Positions 1 through 8,637 of a stretch of DNA of 64,000 nucleotides are shown in pieces. Origin of the DNA: Streptomyces filipinensis. Lineage in GTDB: Bacteria > Actinomycetota > Actinomycetes > Streptomycetales > Streptomycetaceae. The translations under genes were made by a program, and so were the position numbers. Every line of letters starts with the position of its first letter. The first letter of the stretch is position 1. The notes beneath the pieces are model-generated. The model saw only the letters and a list, made by a program, of their open reading frames with translations. It was not told the origin of the DNA and made no database searches. Where the stretch lies: positions 75,067 through 139,066 of the forward strand of contig NZ_BMTD01000010.1 of assembly GCF_014649495.1 (NCBI RefSeq), in the 5' to 3' direction.

Positions 1-96
1 TCAGTCGGCTGTCGGCGACTCGTCGGCGGGGCCTGGCACCTTTCTGGAGACGGCCGGCCGGAGCTCACCGGACGACCCGATTCCGAAGGAGCCATC

Positions 97-1215
97 ATGC
101 GCACTCCCGTCACGATCATCGGCGCCGGACTCGGCGGACTCACACTCGCCCGCGTCCTGCACGTCCACGGCATCCCGGCCACGGTCTACGAGGCGGAATC
201 CTCCCCTGCGCAGCGCGCGCAGGGCGGGATGCTCGACATCCACGACTACAACGGGCAGCTCGCCGTCGAGGCGGCCGGCCTGATGGACGAGTTCCACGCC
301 ATCGTCCTGGAGGGCCGCCAGGCACTGCGGGTCCTCGCCCCGGACGGGACCGTCCTGATGGACAAGGCCGACGACGGCACGGGCGGACGCCCCGAGGTGC
401 AACGCGGCGACCTGCGGCAGATCCTGCTCGACTCACTCCCCGCCGGCACCGTACGGTGGGGGCACAAGGTCAGCGGTGCCCGTACCCTCGGCGAGGGCCG
501 CCACGAGGTGACGTTCGCCGACGGCAGCACCGTCCTCACCAGCCTGCTGGTCGGCGCGGACGGCGCGTGGTCACGGGTCCGGCCGCTGCTCTCGACCGCC
601 ATACCCGAGTACATCGGCAAGTCGGTCGTCGAGTTCTACCTGTTCGACGCCGACACCCGGCACCCAGCCGCCGCAAAGACGGTCGGCGGCGGGTCGATGA
701 TCGTGCCCACACCGGGCAGGGAGATCTTCGCTCACCGGGAGACCGGCGACACCCTCCACACCTACGTGGGACTGTCCGAGCCGCAGGACTGGTTCGCCGC
801 CATCGATTTCACCGATGCCGCCGGGGCCACCGCGCGGATCGCGGAGGAGTTCGACGGCTGGGCACCGGAGCTCACCGCGCTGATCACCGACGGCGACACC
901 GCACCGGTCCTGCGCCCCCTCTACGCTCTCCCGACCGGGCACCGGTGGGACCGGGTGCCCGGGGTGACCCTGCTGGGCGACGCCGCCCACCTCGCGGCCC
1001 CGAACGGCGAAGGCGCCAACCTGGCCATGCTCGACGGCGCCGAACTCGGCAACGCCCTCGCCGCGCACCCCGATGACATCGAGGCCGCGCTCACCGAGTA
1101 CGAGCAGGCCATGTTCCCCCGCAGCACCGAGGTCCCCACATTCGAGGGCGCCGAGATCCTTGGGATCGACTCCGGCGACACCACGGCCCAAGGCCTGATC
1201 AAGAAGGACCGGTGA
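97..1215 (+). CDS. FAD-dependent monooxygenase (TetX / aromatic hydroxylase class)
   Basis: A flavoprotein hydroxylase expected to use NAD(P)H and O2 to oxidise a small aromatic or polyketide-like molecule in the cytoplasm. The N-terminal dinucleotide fold carries GAGLGG at residues 9-14. The second flavin motif LLGDAAH lies at residues 292-298 and is followed by the PNGEGAN loop, both diagnostic of the group A monooxygenases. The 372-residue length is normal for the TetX branch. The ATG lies five bases after GAAGGAG (85-91). It stands alone, followed by a strong hairpin at 1231-1270, so it is probably monocistronic. The substrate cannot be told from sequence; tetracycline inactivation is only one possibility. 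Confidence 0.88.
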   Translation: MRTPVTIIGAGLGGLTLARVLHVHGIPATVYEAESSPAQRAQGGMLDIHDYNGQLAVEAAGLMDEFHAIVLEGRQALRVLAPDGTVLMDKADDGTGGRPEVQRGDLRQILLDSLPAGTVRWGHKVSGARTLGEGRHEVTFADGSTVLTSLLVGADGAWSRVRPLLSTAIPEYIGKSVVEFYLFDADTRHPAAAKTVGGGSMIVPTPGREIFAHRETGDTLHTYVGLSEPQDWFAAIDFTDAAGATARIAEEFDGWAPELTALITDGDTAPVLRPLYALPTGHRWDRVPGVTLLGDAAHLAAPNGEGANLAMLDGAELGNALAAHPDDIEAALTEYEQAMFPRSTEVPTFEGAEILGIDSGDTTAQGLIKKDR

Positions 1216-1230
1216 GCCTCGCGGATCCCC

Positions 1231-1270
1231 GGCATGACCCGCGCCCGGAGTTCGGGCGCGGGGCCATGCC
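1231..1270 (+). terminator. Hairpin terminator after the monooxygenase
   Basis: A 10-bp perfect stem CCCGCGCCCG / CGGGCGCGGG around the 5-base loop GAGTT, extended outward by GGCATG / CATGCC. It starts 15 bases after the stop codon. There is no U-tract, as is common in Streptomyces. It also lies just beyond the end of the converging hydrolase remnant. Confidence 0.6.
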
Positions 1271-1336
1271 GGCGAGCATCAGCTCGACCAGTCCCTGCCG
1301 CTGAGGCCGGACCCCGCCCCACACGCGGGCCGGTCG

Positions 1337-2245
1337 TCAGTAAGCCTCGTTCCCGAAGAGGGCCCAGCCAGGCGTAGATGCGGGCGAGAGCCGGTCGCTG
1401 GGCGCCTGCCTGGCAGTGCGCGTCGGCGCCCTCCGCCGCGGTGAACTCGACCAGGGTCCGGGGGCAGGTGAGGTGGTCGTAGAGCTGCCGGGCCTGTCCG
1501 GCGAAGAACAGGTCCTCGACGGCCTCGCAGACCAGCGTGGGGCACTCGATCCGCTCGACGAGTCCGTCGCGGAGGTGGTAGTCGAGATACGCGGCACCGA
1601 AGGCTCGGGGAGTGTCGGTACCCATCACGTACATGCCGTGGTTCAACGCCCACCGCATGACCGGGTCGGTGGCCGTCAAGTGGTCCAGCCGGGCGTCGAG
1701 TCCGGGGTCCGCGACCGCGCGCACCCGCCGTTCGGCCTCCTCCCGGTCGCCGGGTACGACGTCGGTGACCGCCTGGCCGAGGTCGTAGACGCCGTCGAGG
1801 GCGATCACCGCGGCCAGCCGGCGTTCGAAGGCCGCCGCCCTGGGGGCGAGCAGTCCGCCCATGCTGTCGCCGAGCAGCGCGACCCGGTCCCGGTCGACCT
1901 CCGGCAGGGTCAGCGCGAAGTCGAGGACGGGGCCCACGACGTTCTCCCAGTCCGGCCGGAAGACCAGCCCGTCGCGGTCCAGCGGTCCCGGCTGCCCCGG
2001 GCCTTCGAAGACGAGGACGGTGTAGCCGCGCTCCGCACCCGCCATCGCTCCGAAGAAGTGCATCTCCTCGGCCGTGCCGTCGAAGCCGTTGTGCATGACC
2101 ACGGTCGGCCGGGCGGTGGTGGAGGCGCCGGCCCGGTACGGACAGCCGGGCAGGGCGCCGCCCTCGTAGGGGATGCGGACCGGTTCGATCCGCGGGGTGA
2201 ACAGTGCTGCCGCGGCGTGGAAGCACTCCACGCTGCGCTCGTAGG
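1337..2245 (-). pseudogene. Alpha/beta hydrolase remnant, 5' part missing, frameshifted near its end
   Basis: Minus-strand reading gives the catalytic half of an acyl-peptidase-like alpha/beta hydrolase: an HNGFDGTAEEMH stretch, the nucleophile elbow GDSMGG, and a C-terminal GADAHCQ that would carry the catalytic histidine. The N-terminal portion (about 100 residues in relatives) is absent; at about 2245 the frame runs straight into an unrelated MFS transporter sequence. Near the 3' end the frame that should read IYAWL...LFGNEAY-stop is broken at about 1362, so the open frame runs on into the neighbouring gene. Both lesions indicate a non-functional relic, although the catalytic core is still well preserved, which suggests recent decay. 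Confidence 0.75.
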
Positions 2246-2657
2246 CGGGCCGTCCGGGAACAGGTCCACGGCCAGGGCGAGCGCGGCCGGGGCGATGGCG
2301 GCGGCACCGAGGCCCTGAACGGCGCGGGCCGCGATCAGCACGCCCGGTGCGGCGGCGGCTCCCGCTGCCAGCGAGGCGGCCGCGAACACGGCGAGGCCGA
2401 CGGCCAGCACCCGGCGGCGACCGAGCAGATCGGCCGCCCGCCAGGAGCAGCGTTCCGAACGCCAGGCCGTAGGCGTTGACCACCCAGGTGGTGCCGCTGT
2501 CCGACAGGCCGACCCCGGCGCGGATCTGCGGCAGGGCCACGTTCACGATCGAGGTGGCGAGCATGACGGTGAACTGGGCCGCGGCGAGCACCGCGAGCGC
2601 CGCTGACTGCCGTGGGCCGGGAGGCGTGTGCCCCGGCGGTGTGCGTGGGAGGTTCAT
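2245..2657 (-). pseudogene. MFS (DHA2-type) transporter N-terminal fragment, frameshifted
   Basis: Starts with a normal ATG at 2657 and encodes the first transmembrane region of a 14-helix drug:H+ antiporter (AQFTVMLATSIVNVALPQI, then TTWVVNAYGLAFGTLLLAGGR). The frame is lost at about 2440 in the GGRAAD-like segment. The continuation (LGRRRVLAVGLAVFAAASL, then AARAVQGLGAAAIAPAAL) is readable in a second frame down to DLFPDG at about 2245. There the sequence switches to the alpha/beta hydrolase. Roughly 350 C-terminal residues are missing. Confidence 0.75.
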
Positions 2658-2700
2658 GGCGCACGGACTCGTGCGACGCGGTGTCCACTATCCAGGCCCG

Positions 2701-3627
2701 TCAGGGGTGTTGACCGTGCACTCCTGTCCACTCCTGTCCGGGGGTGGCGGACGGCCCCGGCGGCGACGCAGGGGTGTCCGCGCCGAAGCGTGTGCTGTCG
2801 CGTTCGTCCGCCGCGTCCGCGTACAGATCGAGCAGCCAGTTGTGCAGCCCCAGCCCGCCGTCCACCGTGATCACCGATCCGGTCGTGTACGCCGCCACCC
2901 GTTCGTCGCTGAGGGCCAGCACCCATGGCGCGACGTCGTCGGTGGCTCCGAGTCGGCCGAGCGGCACGGCACGGCTGGAGCGCTCGACATGGGCGCGGGA
3001 CCGTTCGCTGCCGTCCGACCAGGTGTCGATGGCACCGGGGGCGACCGCGTTCACGCGTACGCCGTGCGGCCCGAGCTCCACGGCCAGTTCCTTGACGAGC
3101 ATGGCCAGCGCGGCCTTGGAGGTGCTGTAGTCGGGGTTCATACGGATCGCGTCGGAGTGCAGCGAGAGCACGAAGACGACGGATCCGCGCCGACCGGTGT
3201 CAAGCCATCGCCGCACCCACTGGCGGGTCAGGAACCACGGCCCCTCGATGTTCGTGGCGTAGGTCCTGCGCAGGTCCTCGGGCTCGATCTCCAGGAAGGA
3301 CTTCCCGGACCGCACGCCGACGTTGTTGACCAGGACGTCGATCGCGTTCCCCGAGACCAGCCGTGCCACCAGCGGCCGCGGGTCGCCGCCGAGGTCCGCG
3401 CACACCAGCTCGGCTCCCTGCGCACCGCCGAGCTGCCGGGTCAGGTTCTCCTCCGAGACGTCGACCGCGCAGACGGTGGCCCCCTCACGCAGGAAGGAGC
3501 GGGCGACGGCCAGGCCGATCCCGTGACCGGCACCGGTGACCATGACCCGCTTGCCCTGGAAACGCCGTCCCCCCGATCGGGGACCTACCGCATCCGGTTC
3601 TGGTAGAAGGTCTCCAGCGTTTTCCAT
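2701..3627 (-). CDS. Short-chain dehydrogenase/reductase
   Basis: Classical NAD(P)-dependent SDR of about 250 core residues with an N-terminal extension. The cofactor motif TGAGHGIG is at residues 31-38, NNVG at 101-104, and the catalytic YSTSK at 167-171 with serines just upstream. The C-terminal VDGGLGLHNW is SDR-like, followed by about 35 residues of low-complexity tail. The chosen ATG is about 12 bases after GGAAGGAG and lies inside the last 43 bases of the upstream NACHT gene, so the two are probably translationally coupled. Substrate unknown. As last gene of a methyltransferase-NACHT-SDR unit it may share a pathway with them or merely a promoter. Confidence 0.85.
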   Translation of the reverse strand: MENAGDLLPEPDAVGPRSGGRRFQGKRVMVTGAGHGIGLAVARSFLREGATVCAVDVSEENLTRQLGGAQGAELVCADLGGDPRPLVARLVSGNAIDVLVNNVGVRSGKSFLEIEPEDLRRTYATNIEGPWFLTRQWVRRWLDTGRRGSVVFVLSLHSDAIRMNPDYSTSKAALAMLVKELAVELGPHGVRVNAVAPGAIDTWSDGSERSRAHVERSSRAVPLGRLGATDDVAPWVLALSDERVAAYTTGSVITVDGGLGLHNWLLDLYADAADERDSTRFGADTPASPPGPSATPGQEWTGVHGQHP

Positions 3628-6314
3628 ATCGCGGTGTACTCCTTCCGTCGTGAGGAGTCGTACCAGGCCGGCGTGCCGGCCCTCAGTCCGGCCTGCCGGA
3701 TGGAACGGCAGATGGCCTCGTTGAGCAGATCACGCGAATGGCGGCCGGTCGCCTCGGCGGTGTAGGGGCACAGGCCGAAGCCGCACTCCTCACCGCAGGG
3801 CCCGTCCGCGGTGAGACGCGAGCGGGACGCCCGGGCCGACATGCACCGCGGGAGACTGCTCCGCAGACTGTTGGCGTCGCGCTTGCCCTGTTCGGCCTTC
3901 TCGTTGTGGTTGAGCCAGAGGGTGACCTCGCCCAGCAGTTGCAACGCCTCGGGGGCCAGCGCCGACACGGCGGATCCGCTCAGACTCTCCTCCGAGTACC
4001 ACAGCAGCCGGGACCACGGTTCGTCCGCGCAGCGCAGGGCGAGCGCTGCCATGGCCCGGACGAACGGGTGGCTGTCCCGCCGGGCGTCGCGCAGGGCGCC
4101 CAGGGCCCGCCGGTCGCCGGGGTTGTGGTGCAGTCGGCGGCCGACGGCCTGGACCGCCTCCAGCCGGGCGTACCAGAACCTGCCGGAGCGCAGCAGTTCG
4201 CAGGCGCCCGCGTCCGGCGGCAGCGCGGGGTGGCGGAAGGCGGCCAGCTTGTACCCCTGGGCCAGCGACGACTCCGCGCCGAGCGCGCCCGGCGCGTCCC
4301 GAAGGGTGAGCTGCTCCAGGCAGCGTCGCAGTTCCAGCAGGTGGCCCGCCGCCCGGTCCCGTGCCGGGCCCGCCGGCAGACCGTCGGCGAGTGCGGGGAT
4401 GAACCAGAACGCCCGTTCGACGATGTCGCTTCCCTCTGTCGGGCCGTCGGGTGCCCGCATGCGGGCGGTGAAGCCGTCCACGAACTCGGCCAGACGCATG
4501 AAGCGCTCGACGTCCGGCTCGGCCAGCAGCTGGGCGCAGGCCCAGCGAGCCACGTACTGGTCGTCGAGATCCAGGATCGACCAGAGGAACGCGCCGCTGC
4601 GTCCGACGTCCAGCAGACCGACGTACGGGACCGCCGCCCCTCGGTCGGCGGGCCGGGCACCCGTCCACAGCCGACGGTAGAGCCGCAGACACCGCCGTTT
4701 CAGGCGCCGGTCCGACAGCGCGGCGGCCACCGAGGCGAGCATGTTGACCAGGGAGAGGTTTCTGAGCACCGGTGCGACCGGTGGCAGCTCCTCGGCCATG
4801 CTCATCAGCCGGCGGGCACACGCGGGGGAGGGCTGACGCAGCAGCGCCGTCTCCAGGGCCATGATGGGCTCCCGCATGACCGTGCGGGCCAGCACCGCGG
4901 CGAGGAAGCGCCGCCCGCGACCGCTGCCCAGGCCGTCGACCACGCTCAGCGAGGCGACGTGGCTGAGGAGCAGCGGATGCCGGAAGGCGATCTGACCCTG
5001 GGGCAGGCCCATGCGCAACACGCCGACCGACTGGGCGGCACGCAGCACCGCCAGCAGTTCCCCGCGGTTCCGCGGTCGTCGGCCCAGACCGGGTGACTCG
5101 CCGGCGGACAGGTAGTCCTCCACGCCGCACACGGTGTGCCCGAACCGGATCTGTGTCCAGGCGATCGAACCGAGCACCCGCAGGGTGTCCTCGGAGACGG
5201 CCGCATCGGCCGTGCGCCGGGCGATCACCGAGTCGAGAAGTGCGACCCGGCGCCCGAGAACGGGGCCGGGCAGGCCGGCGACCTCGGACAGTTCGGCCAG
5301 GGCCAGCTCGCGGCACAGGACGGCGTAGAAGGGAACCTGGTGCAGCGCCAGCCGGGTGGTGAGCTCGCTGCCGAGCGGAGCGGGGACGCCCCACTCGACG
5401 AGCCGGGCCACCGTCTCCTCGACCGGCAGCGCGGGCATGGGGAACCGGTAGCCGGGCAGCACGGCCGGCAGCGACTCCGGCCGCGCGGCCAGCACCAGGC
5501 CGACGTCCTCGTCCACCACCCGGTCCAGCAGAGCACGGGTCAGCTCCCGCACGTCGACGAAACCGATGTCGCTCCCCATCTCGTCCAGCGAGTCGACGAG
5601 GACGACGACGCGGCGCTGGTCGGCCGCCTTGCGCCAGATCTGCTCGCCGTCGCGCTCCCGGGTGACGAAGCGGTCGATCTGGCTCAGGAAGGTGGCCCTC
5701 GCCAGGGCGGTGACGCTGTCCTCGGGATGCCGGCCACGCATCGACAGCATCACGGGTACGAGCCCCTGCTCCGCCAGGCGCACGGCGAGCCGACCCAGGA
5801 GCATCGTCTTGCCCGAGCCGGCAGCCCCTGTGACGATCAGCGGCACGCCGGCAGCGCCGGACCGCAGCTCCGCCTCCAGCATGGCGAGCACACCCGGGGG
5901 TTCGATGAAGTCGTCCGCTCCCGTGCCAGGCCCGAGCTCGGCCCCCAGCCGCCGGGGGTTCTCGCGGATCCGGCGCAGATGACGGCGAAGGACGATCCAG
6001 CGGGAGATCGTGCCGATCCACAGCAGCGACACCAGGAAGGCGACGATGATGCTGGACAGCAGGTTGGTCACCAGCCCGCAGGCCACCGGCTGCCGGGTAC
6101 AGACGTCGTCGGCCGCACCGTCCGTGAGCGGTCCGTAGCCGAGGATCCCCGCGAGGACCACGAGCACCGCCAGCGCCAGGGACGTGATGCGGTGCCGCCG
6201 TGCGGACGGCCACCGAAACGGCCTCAGCTCACCGATTCCGGCCAGGGCGGCCAGCAGCTTCCTCCTCAGCACCCGGCCACCGATCCCTTCTGCGCGCGTC
6301 CCGCGCCCCGGCAC
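3585..6314 (-). CDS. Membrane-anchored NACHT/STAND-type NTPase
   Basis: A 909-residue signalling-type NTPase. Two predicted membrane helices (about residues 43-62 and 82-106) are followed by a P-loop GAAGSGKT (163-170) and a Walker B with the NACHT-like DSLDE (VVVLVDSLDEM, 236-246). A winged-helix/arginine-finger region and a long helical C-terminal half with HEAT-like LR/AL repeats follow. The last 70 residues hold a cysteine cluster (CGEECGFGLCPY) that could bind metal or form the sensing or effector end. NACHT/STAND proteins oligomerise when they sense a ligand, and many serve in immunity or developmental signalling; which applies here is not visible. The start is GTG at 6314, 21 bases after the upstream methyltransferase; a GTG at 6272 is an alternative. 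Confidence 0.82.
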   Translation of the reverse strand: MPGRGTRAEGIGGRVLRRKLLAALAGIGELRPFRWPSARRHRITSLALAVLVVLAGILGYGPLTDGAADDVCTRQPVACGLVTNLLSSIIVAFLVSLLWIGTISRWIVLRRHLRRIRENPRRLGAELGPGTGADDFIEPPGVLAMLEAELRSGAAGVPLIVTGAAGSGKTMLLGRLAVRLAEQGLVPVMLSMRGRHPEDSVTALARATFLSQIDRFVTRERDGEQIWRKAADQRRVVVLVDSLDEMGSDIGFVDVRELTRALLDRVVDEDVGLVLAARPESLPAVLPGYRFPMPALPVEETVARLVEWGVPAPLGSELTTRLALHQVPFYAVLCRELALAELSEVAGLPGPVLGRRVALLDSVIARRTADAAVSEDTLRVLGSIAWTQIRFGHTVCGVEDYLSAGESPGLGRRPRNRGELLAVLRAAQSVGVLRMGLPQGQIAFRHPLLLSHVASLSVVDGLGSGRGRRFLAAVLARTVMREPIMALETALLRQPSPACARRLMSMAEELPPVAPVLRNLSLVNMLASVAAALSDRRLKRRCLRLYRRLWTGARPADRGAAVPYVGLLDVGRSGAFLWSILDLDDQYVARWACAQLLAEPDVERFMRLAEFVDGFTARMRAPDGPTEGSDIVERAFWFIPALADGLPAGPARDRAAGHLLELRRCLEQLTLRDAPGALGAESSLAQGYKLAAFRHPALPPDAGACELLRSGRFWYARLEAVQAVGRRLHHNPGDRRALGALRDARRDSHPFVRAMAALALRCADEPWSRLLWYSEESLSGSAVSALAPEALQLLGEVTLWLNHNEKAEQGKRDANSLRSSLPRCMSARASRSRLTADGPCGEECGFGLCPYTAEATGRHSRDLLNEAICRSIRQAGLRAGTPAWYDSSRRKEYTAIWKTLETFYQNRMR

Positions 6315-6335
6315 CGCGGTGCCGCACCGCCGGAC

Positions 6336-7109
6336 TCAGTGCGGCCACCGTGCGTCGATGTCGCCGGCCGAGCAGGCCGCCGCGATCAGCAGCCCCGCCT
6401 TGCGGACACAGACACCGCCGAGCGTGGGCAACTCGGCCACCTGACGGAGCCGGTTGCCGCGGCTCGGCCGTGCGCCACCGCCGTCGGGGCCCGGGCCGGT
6501 ACGCCGGTAGACGGCCAGGCTTCCGCTGCGTCCCCGATAGGTGAAGTCCGGGCGACGCAGCAGTACGGTCGTGATCGCCAGCGTGACCCCCACGGAGTAG
6601 AACGCGTCGTGAACGGCGAGCCAGCCCCCGGGTGGCAGCCGACCGCAGACACGCCGCAGATCCTGTGCCGCGTCACGGAAGCGGTGCGAACCGTCGACGA
6701 AGACCAGCCCCGCCGCCTCCAGCACATCGTCCGGTGTCTGTTCGGACCGTATCCGTAAATGCGTCACGCGCCCCTCGGCACCGGCGAGTCCGAGGTTTCT
6801 GTGGAACTCCAGATGGGTCGTCTCGGGATCGGCACCGGAATGTGCCGCCCTTCCCGGTCTCGGGCCGACTTCGTCACCGGCATAAGGGTCGACGGCGTAC
6901 AGGGCGACGCCTTCGGCGGCACCCGAAAGAAGTGAGAGCGTGGAGCGCCCGAGAAATGATCCAAATTCCACGATGTGTGTACCCGCGGGAATACGGGATG
7001 CCAGCTCGGAAAGAATTGCCGCCTGCGTCGGTGTGAGCCAGCCGGCGACCCGGGGGAGGATCTCGCTGACGCTTTCCTCGGCTGTGGGTGACGTGCACCG
7101 GTACCTCAT
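6336..7109 (-). CDS. Class I SAM-dependent methyltransferase (Methyltransf_24-like)
   Basis: 257-residue Rossmann methyltransferase. The SAM motif I region reads VEFGSFLGRS (about residues 47-56), followed by YAVDPYAGD and the FVDGSHRFRDAAQDL block typical of the family found beside glycosyltransferases and in natural-product loci. A C-terminal tail of about 50 residues is Gly/Arg rich and unusual. ATG start at 7109. First gene of a minus-strand unit with the NACHT NTPase (21-base gap) and the SDR, and divergent from the glycosyltransferase across a 167-base region that should hold both promoters. Substrate unknown. Confidence 0.8.
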   Translation of the reverse strand: MRYRCTSPTAEESVSEILPRVAGWLTPTQAAILSELASRIPAGTHIVEFGSFLGRSTLSLLSGAAEGVALYAVDPYAGDEVGPRPGRAAHSGADPETTHLEFHRNLGLAGAEGRVTHLRIRSEQTPDDVLEAAGLVFVDGSHRFRDAAQDLRRVCGRLPPGGWLAVHDAFYSVGVTLAITTVLLRRPDFTYRGRSGSLAVYRRTGPGPDGGGARPSRGNRLRQVAELPTLGGVCVRKAGLLIAAACSAGDIDARWPH

Positions 7110-7276
7110 TCGACGACCCCGATTGCGACGTCAACCAAAGAGTGCAACCGAGAGTGACACGCAACCACAGGGCTGTCAAGATGTCGTGGCGGGCGTGAAG
7201 TTGACAGGAACGCGGACCCGTCCGTTCCCTCTCCGGCCGGTCGGTCCGGCTCCGTGCGGCAGACAGGAGACCAGGT

Positions 7277-8494
7277 TTGCGCCCGCACGAAACACCTTGG
7301 ATCACCGGCCCGGAAAGCCTCAGGAAAGGCCTTGAAGAAGCAGCTGTCCGAAGGATTCTCGTACTGGCGTGGCGTGATGTGCAGGACACCGCCGCCGGCG
7401 GCTCCGAATACCACACCAGCGCCATGGCGAAGGTCTGGGCCGACGCGGGTGTCGAGGTGATACTGAGGACTTCGAGCGCACCGGGACTTCCGGGTCAGGT
7501 GTTCCGGGACGGATACCGAGTCGTGCGCCGGGGCGGGAAACTCACGGTGTTCCCGGCACTCGTCGCGGAGCCGAGGCTCTTACGGCGGCCGGGTACGGCG
7601 GTCGTGGAGGTGTGGAACGGTGTTCCCTGGTGGGCGCCGCTGTGGGCCGTGGGCCCCACCGTCACCTGGGTGCACCATGTACACGGAAACGTGTGGCAGG
7701 AGCACTTCGGGCCGTTCCTCGGACGCCTGGGCTGGCTGGTGGAAGCACGCCTGGCCCCACGCCTGTACGGGCGCGCCCGCATCTGTACTCCGGGGAACTC
7801 CACGCGCGACGATCTCGTCGGGCGCCTGGGTCTGCCGCTGTCGTCCATCACCGTCATCCCTCCGGGGGTCGACCGGGCGTTCACAGCCGCTCCGCCGGGA
7901 GCCGGCCCAGCAGGTGACGGCCGGTCTCCCTTTCCGTCGGTGCTGGTGGTGGCCAGGACAGTGAAGTCCAAGCGGATCGAGCTGGTGATCCGGGCGATGC
8001 GCCATGTGGTGGAGCGCTGTCCGTCGGCCCGGCTCTACGTGATCGGTGACGGCCCCGAACGCGCCGCCCTGCAGCGGCTGAGCCGTTCCTGCTTCGGCCA
8101 CTCGGCCACGGTCACCTTCCTCGGGCACGTGGACCAGGCCGAACTCATCCGCCGGTACCGTTCGGCCTGGGTGCTGGTCAGCGCCTCCTCGGCCGAAGGG
8201 TGGGGTCTGACCATCAGTGAGGCCGCCGCCTGCGGGACGCCTGCCGTCGTCACCGACATACCGGGCCACCGCGACGCCGTGACGCACGACGTCACGGGAC
8301 TGCTGGTGGCCCCCGGCCAACTCGCCACCGCCATCGGGCGGCTTCTCGCCGACCACGACCTGCGCAGACGGCTCGGGACCCAGGCGGCCGACCTCGTGGC
8401 CCGCCTGCGCTGGGAGACGACCGCATGGCGCACGGCCGAGGTCCTGCTCGCGGTGGCTCAGGTTCGGGTGCGGCAGCGGACCGGTGAGAACTGA
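7277..8494 (+). CDS. Family 4 glycosyltransferase
   Basis: GT-B fold retaining glycosyltransferase of 405 residues. The N-terminal acceptor domain contains a GGSEYH motif near residue 50. The C-terminal donor domain has VVARTVKSKR, a YVIGDGPERAAL loop and the EX7E motif (E307 and E315 in SSAEGWGLTISEAA) that binds the nucleotide sugar. It probably adds a hexose to an exported glycan, lipid or small molecule at the inner face of the membrane. The start is TTG, supported by AGGAGA (7265-7270) six bases upstream; there is no in-frame ATG close by. Divergent from the methyltransferase. Confidence 0.88.
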   Translation: MRPHETPWITGPESLRKGLEEAAVRRILVLAWRDVQDTAAGGSEYHTSAMAKVWADAGVEVILRTSSAPGLPGQVFRDGYRVVRRGGKLTVFPALVAEPRLLRRPGTAVVEVWNGVPWWAPLWAVGPTVTWVHHVHGNVWQEHFGPFLGRLGWLVEARLAPRLYGRARICTPGNSTRDDLVGRLGLPLSSITVIPPGVDRAFTAAPPGAGPAGDGRSPFPSVLVVARTVKSKRIELVIRAMRHVVERCPSARLYVIGDGPERAALQRLSRSCFGHSATVTFLGHVDQAELIRRYRSAWVLVSASSAEGWGLTISEAAACGTPAVVTDIPGHRDAVTHDVTGLLVAPGQLATAIGRLLADHDLRRRLGTQAADLVARLRWETTAWRTAEVLLAVAQVRVRQRTGEN

Positions 8495-8637
8495 GCGTCT
8501 CCGGTCCGGCGGTGCGCGCCGACGCACCGATTTTTGAGAGATCTTTTACACGGCGCGCGCAACTGTGGCCCGTGGCTCGTCTGTCTGACAGGGAGTCGGG
8601 CCCGTCAGGGCCGAGGAGCGAGAGAGCGGGGCAGGAC

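Noticed and set aside
1..96. Any gene end or RNA in the first 96 bases
   Set aside because: Only the ribosome site of the first gene is recognisable; the minus-strand frame crossing it is a shadow of the monooxygenase.
1416..2318. Long plus-strand open frame opposite the hydrolase remnant
   Set aside because: Its translation is Gly/Arg/Glu low-complexity and mirrors the minus-strand gene; no ribosome site and no family resemblance.
3738..6758. Long plus-strand frames antisense to the NACHT gene
   Set aside because: Typical GC-rich antisense shadows (Arg/Pro/Gln rich), whereas the minus strand has P-loop, Walker B and membrane helices.
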